DNA of 6,097 nt from JBOGGN01 sp050744165 (GTDB lineage: Bacteria; Actinomycetota; Acidimicrobiia; Acidimicrobiales; Palsa-688): positions 1 through 6,097 of the forward strand of contig JBOGGN010000068.1 in the NCBI GenBank assembly GCA_050744165.1, written 5' to 3'. Position numbers and translations under genes: made by a program. A model generated the notes under the pieces. It had not been told where the DNA came from and did not search any database. It saw nothing but the letters and a program-made list of their open reading frames with translations. Positions 5,640 to 6,097 of the stretch are shown here, piece by piece (position 1 is the first letter of the stretch; every line of letters starts with the position of its first letter).

Positions 5640-5905
5640 CTACCGGGAAACCACAAAAATGTAAACGGGGTGCCCGTCTGGATCGGCATAGACCCCCGGC
5701 GGCTCGTCTTGGTCCTGGGACCGGTCCAGACGGAGCACCGCGCCGAACGCCACCGCTCGCCGGTGCCGGCGGTGCTGGCGGTCGAACTCGTCCGCCGAGC
5801 CGACGGTCAGGTGAGGTGCATTTGCTGGGGGACCGGGTCTGCCGCCCAGGTCGCAGCCTCGAGCGCGCCGCCCTGCTGGAACGCAAGGTCTCCGTAACGT
5901 CCGAA
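5640..5905 (-). pseudogene. Frameshifted C-terminal remnant of a VOC / glyoxalase-like protein
   Basis: Two minus-strand frames together spell the C-terminal half of a glyoxalase-like (vicinal oxygen chelate) domain. The first, from about 5905 to 5813, reads YGDLAFQQ then PVPQQMHL and hits a TGA at 5807-5809. The second, from about 5812 to 5640, continues LTVGSADEF and ends GVYADPDGHPVYIFVVSR. Family members usually have PQQxHLDL at the junction; restoring one base near 5812/5813 gives HLDLTV and joins the frames. Upstream, the same frame has no resemblance to the N-terminal half of the domain and meets a stop within 75 bases, so the gene is also truncated. VOC proteins bind a metal through His and Glu residues; the intact set is not present here. 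A sequencing error could explain the shift but not the missing half. Confidence 0.7.
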
Positions 5906-5979
5906 TGACCGCTGTCGGCGCCCACGACCCGCCCGGCCGTGCCCCGCTGCACCCAGCTGGTGCGTGGGGCCCTAAGTCC

Positions 5980-6097
5980 CTAGGCGATCACTAGCTGACC
6001 GTAGGTGATGCACAGACCGAGGGCGTCGACCATCAGGAACGAGGCGATCAGCACCAGCGCCACCGGGCGCTTCCACCACCGGCGCCGCTCCTCGGCG
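5980..6097 (-). CDS. C-terminus of an unidentified membrane protein (partial)
   Basis: The minus strand is open from the right edge to a TAG at 5980-5982, giving the last 38 residues of a protein. They begin with a charged, Trp-containing stretch, AEERRRWWKRP, followed by a hydrophobic run (VALVLIASFLMVDALG, then LCITYGQLVIA) consistent with a C-terminal transmembrane helix preceded by a cytoplasmic basic patch. The other frames give no such pattern. The family is not recognised. The stop is about 75 bases before the VOC remnant on the same strand, with no terminator-like stem between, so it may be the upstream member of the same transcription unit. A short direct repeat TAGGGACTTAGGG overlaps the stop. 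Confidence 0.6.
   Translation of the reverse strand, partial: AEERRRWWKRPVALVLIASFLMVDALGLCITYGQLVIA

Noticed and set aside
5614..5952. Minus-strand frame of 112 codons over the VOC remnant
   Set aside because: It is out of frame with both VOC-like segments and yields an Arg/Pro-rich peptide without family resemblance.

Overview
The window is a GC-rich bacterial segment (roughly two-thirds G+C by eye). It looks actinobacterial: codon third positions are strongly G/C, GTG and TTG starts are used, and the left half carries an ECF sigma / zinc-finger membrane anti-sigma / ABC-2 ATPase gene set that I recognise from Actinobacteria. The genus cannot be named from the sequence. No tRNA, rRNA, CRISPR array or insertion sequence was seen.

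Left block (1 to 2580, all minus strand): a tightly packed operon read right to left. It holds an ECF sigma factor, a zf-HC2 zinc-finger protein with a six-helix ABC-2-like membrane part, an ABC transporter ATPase, and the first 31 codons of a fourth gene that runs off the left edge. Each gene overlaps the next by exactly 4 bases (ATGA, GTGA, ATGA), so the set is probably translationally coupled. The likely logic is a membrane-anchored anti-sigma factor, itself resembling an ABC-2 permease, that holds the sigma factor and pairs with the ATPase. The promoter regulated by this sigma factor was not identified.

Middle block (2774 to 4923): two divergent genes separated by a 167-base intergenic region with three short perfect palindromes. 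A DUF3237-family protein reads leftward and is followed by a hairpin. An acyl-CoA synthetase of the AMP-forming (ANL) superfamily reads rightward, with all core motifs present. A 12-bp perfect inverted repeat lies after the synthetase gene, between it and the convergent gene beyond.

Right block (5084 to 6097, minus strand): a small carboxymuconolactone decarboxylase / AhpD-family protein that keeps the CxxC pair but lacks the usual Glu and His partners; upstream of it the C-terminal half of a glyoxalase/VOC protein broken by a one-base frameshift and missing its N-terminal half; and at the right edge the last 38 codons of an unidentified membrane protein.

The most interesting points are the sigma / zinc-finger-permease / ATPase operon as a candidate combined sensor and transporter, the degenerate AhpD-like active site, and the frameshifted VOC gene. 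Two edge genes and the VOC remnant are too short or too broken to appear as ordinary open reading frames and were found by reading the sequence.
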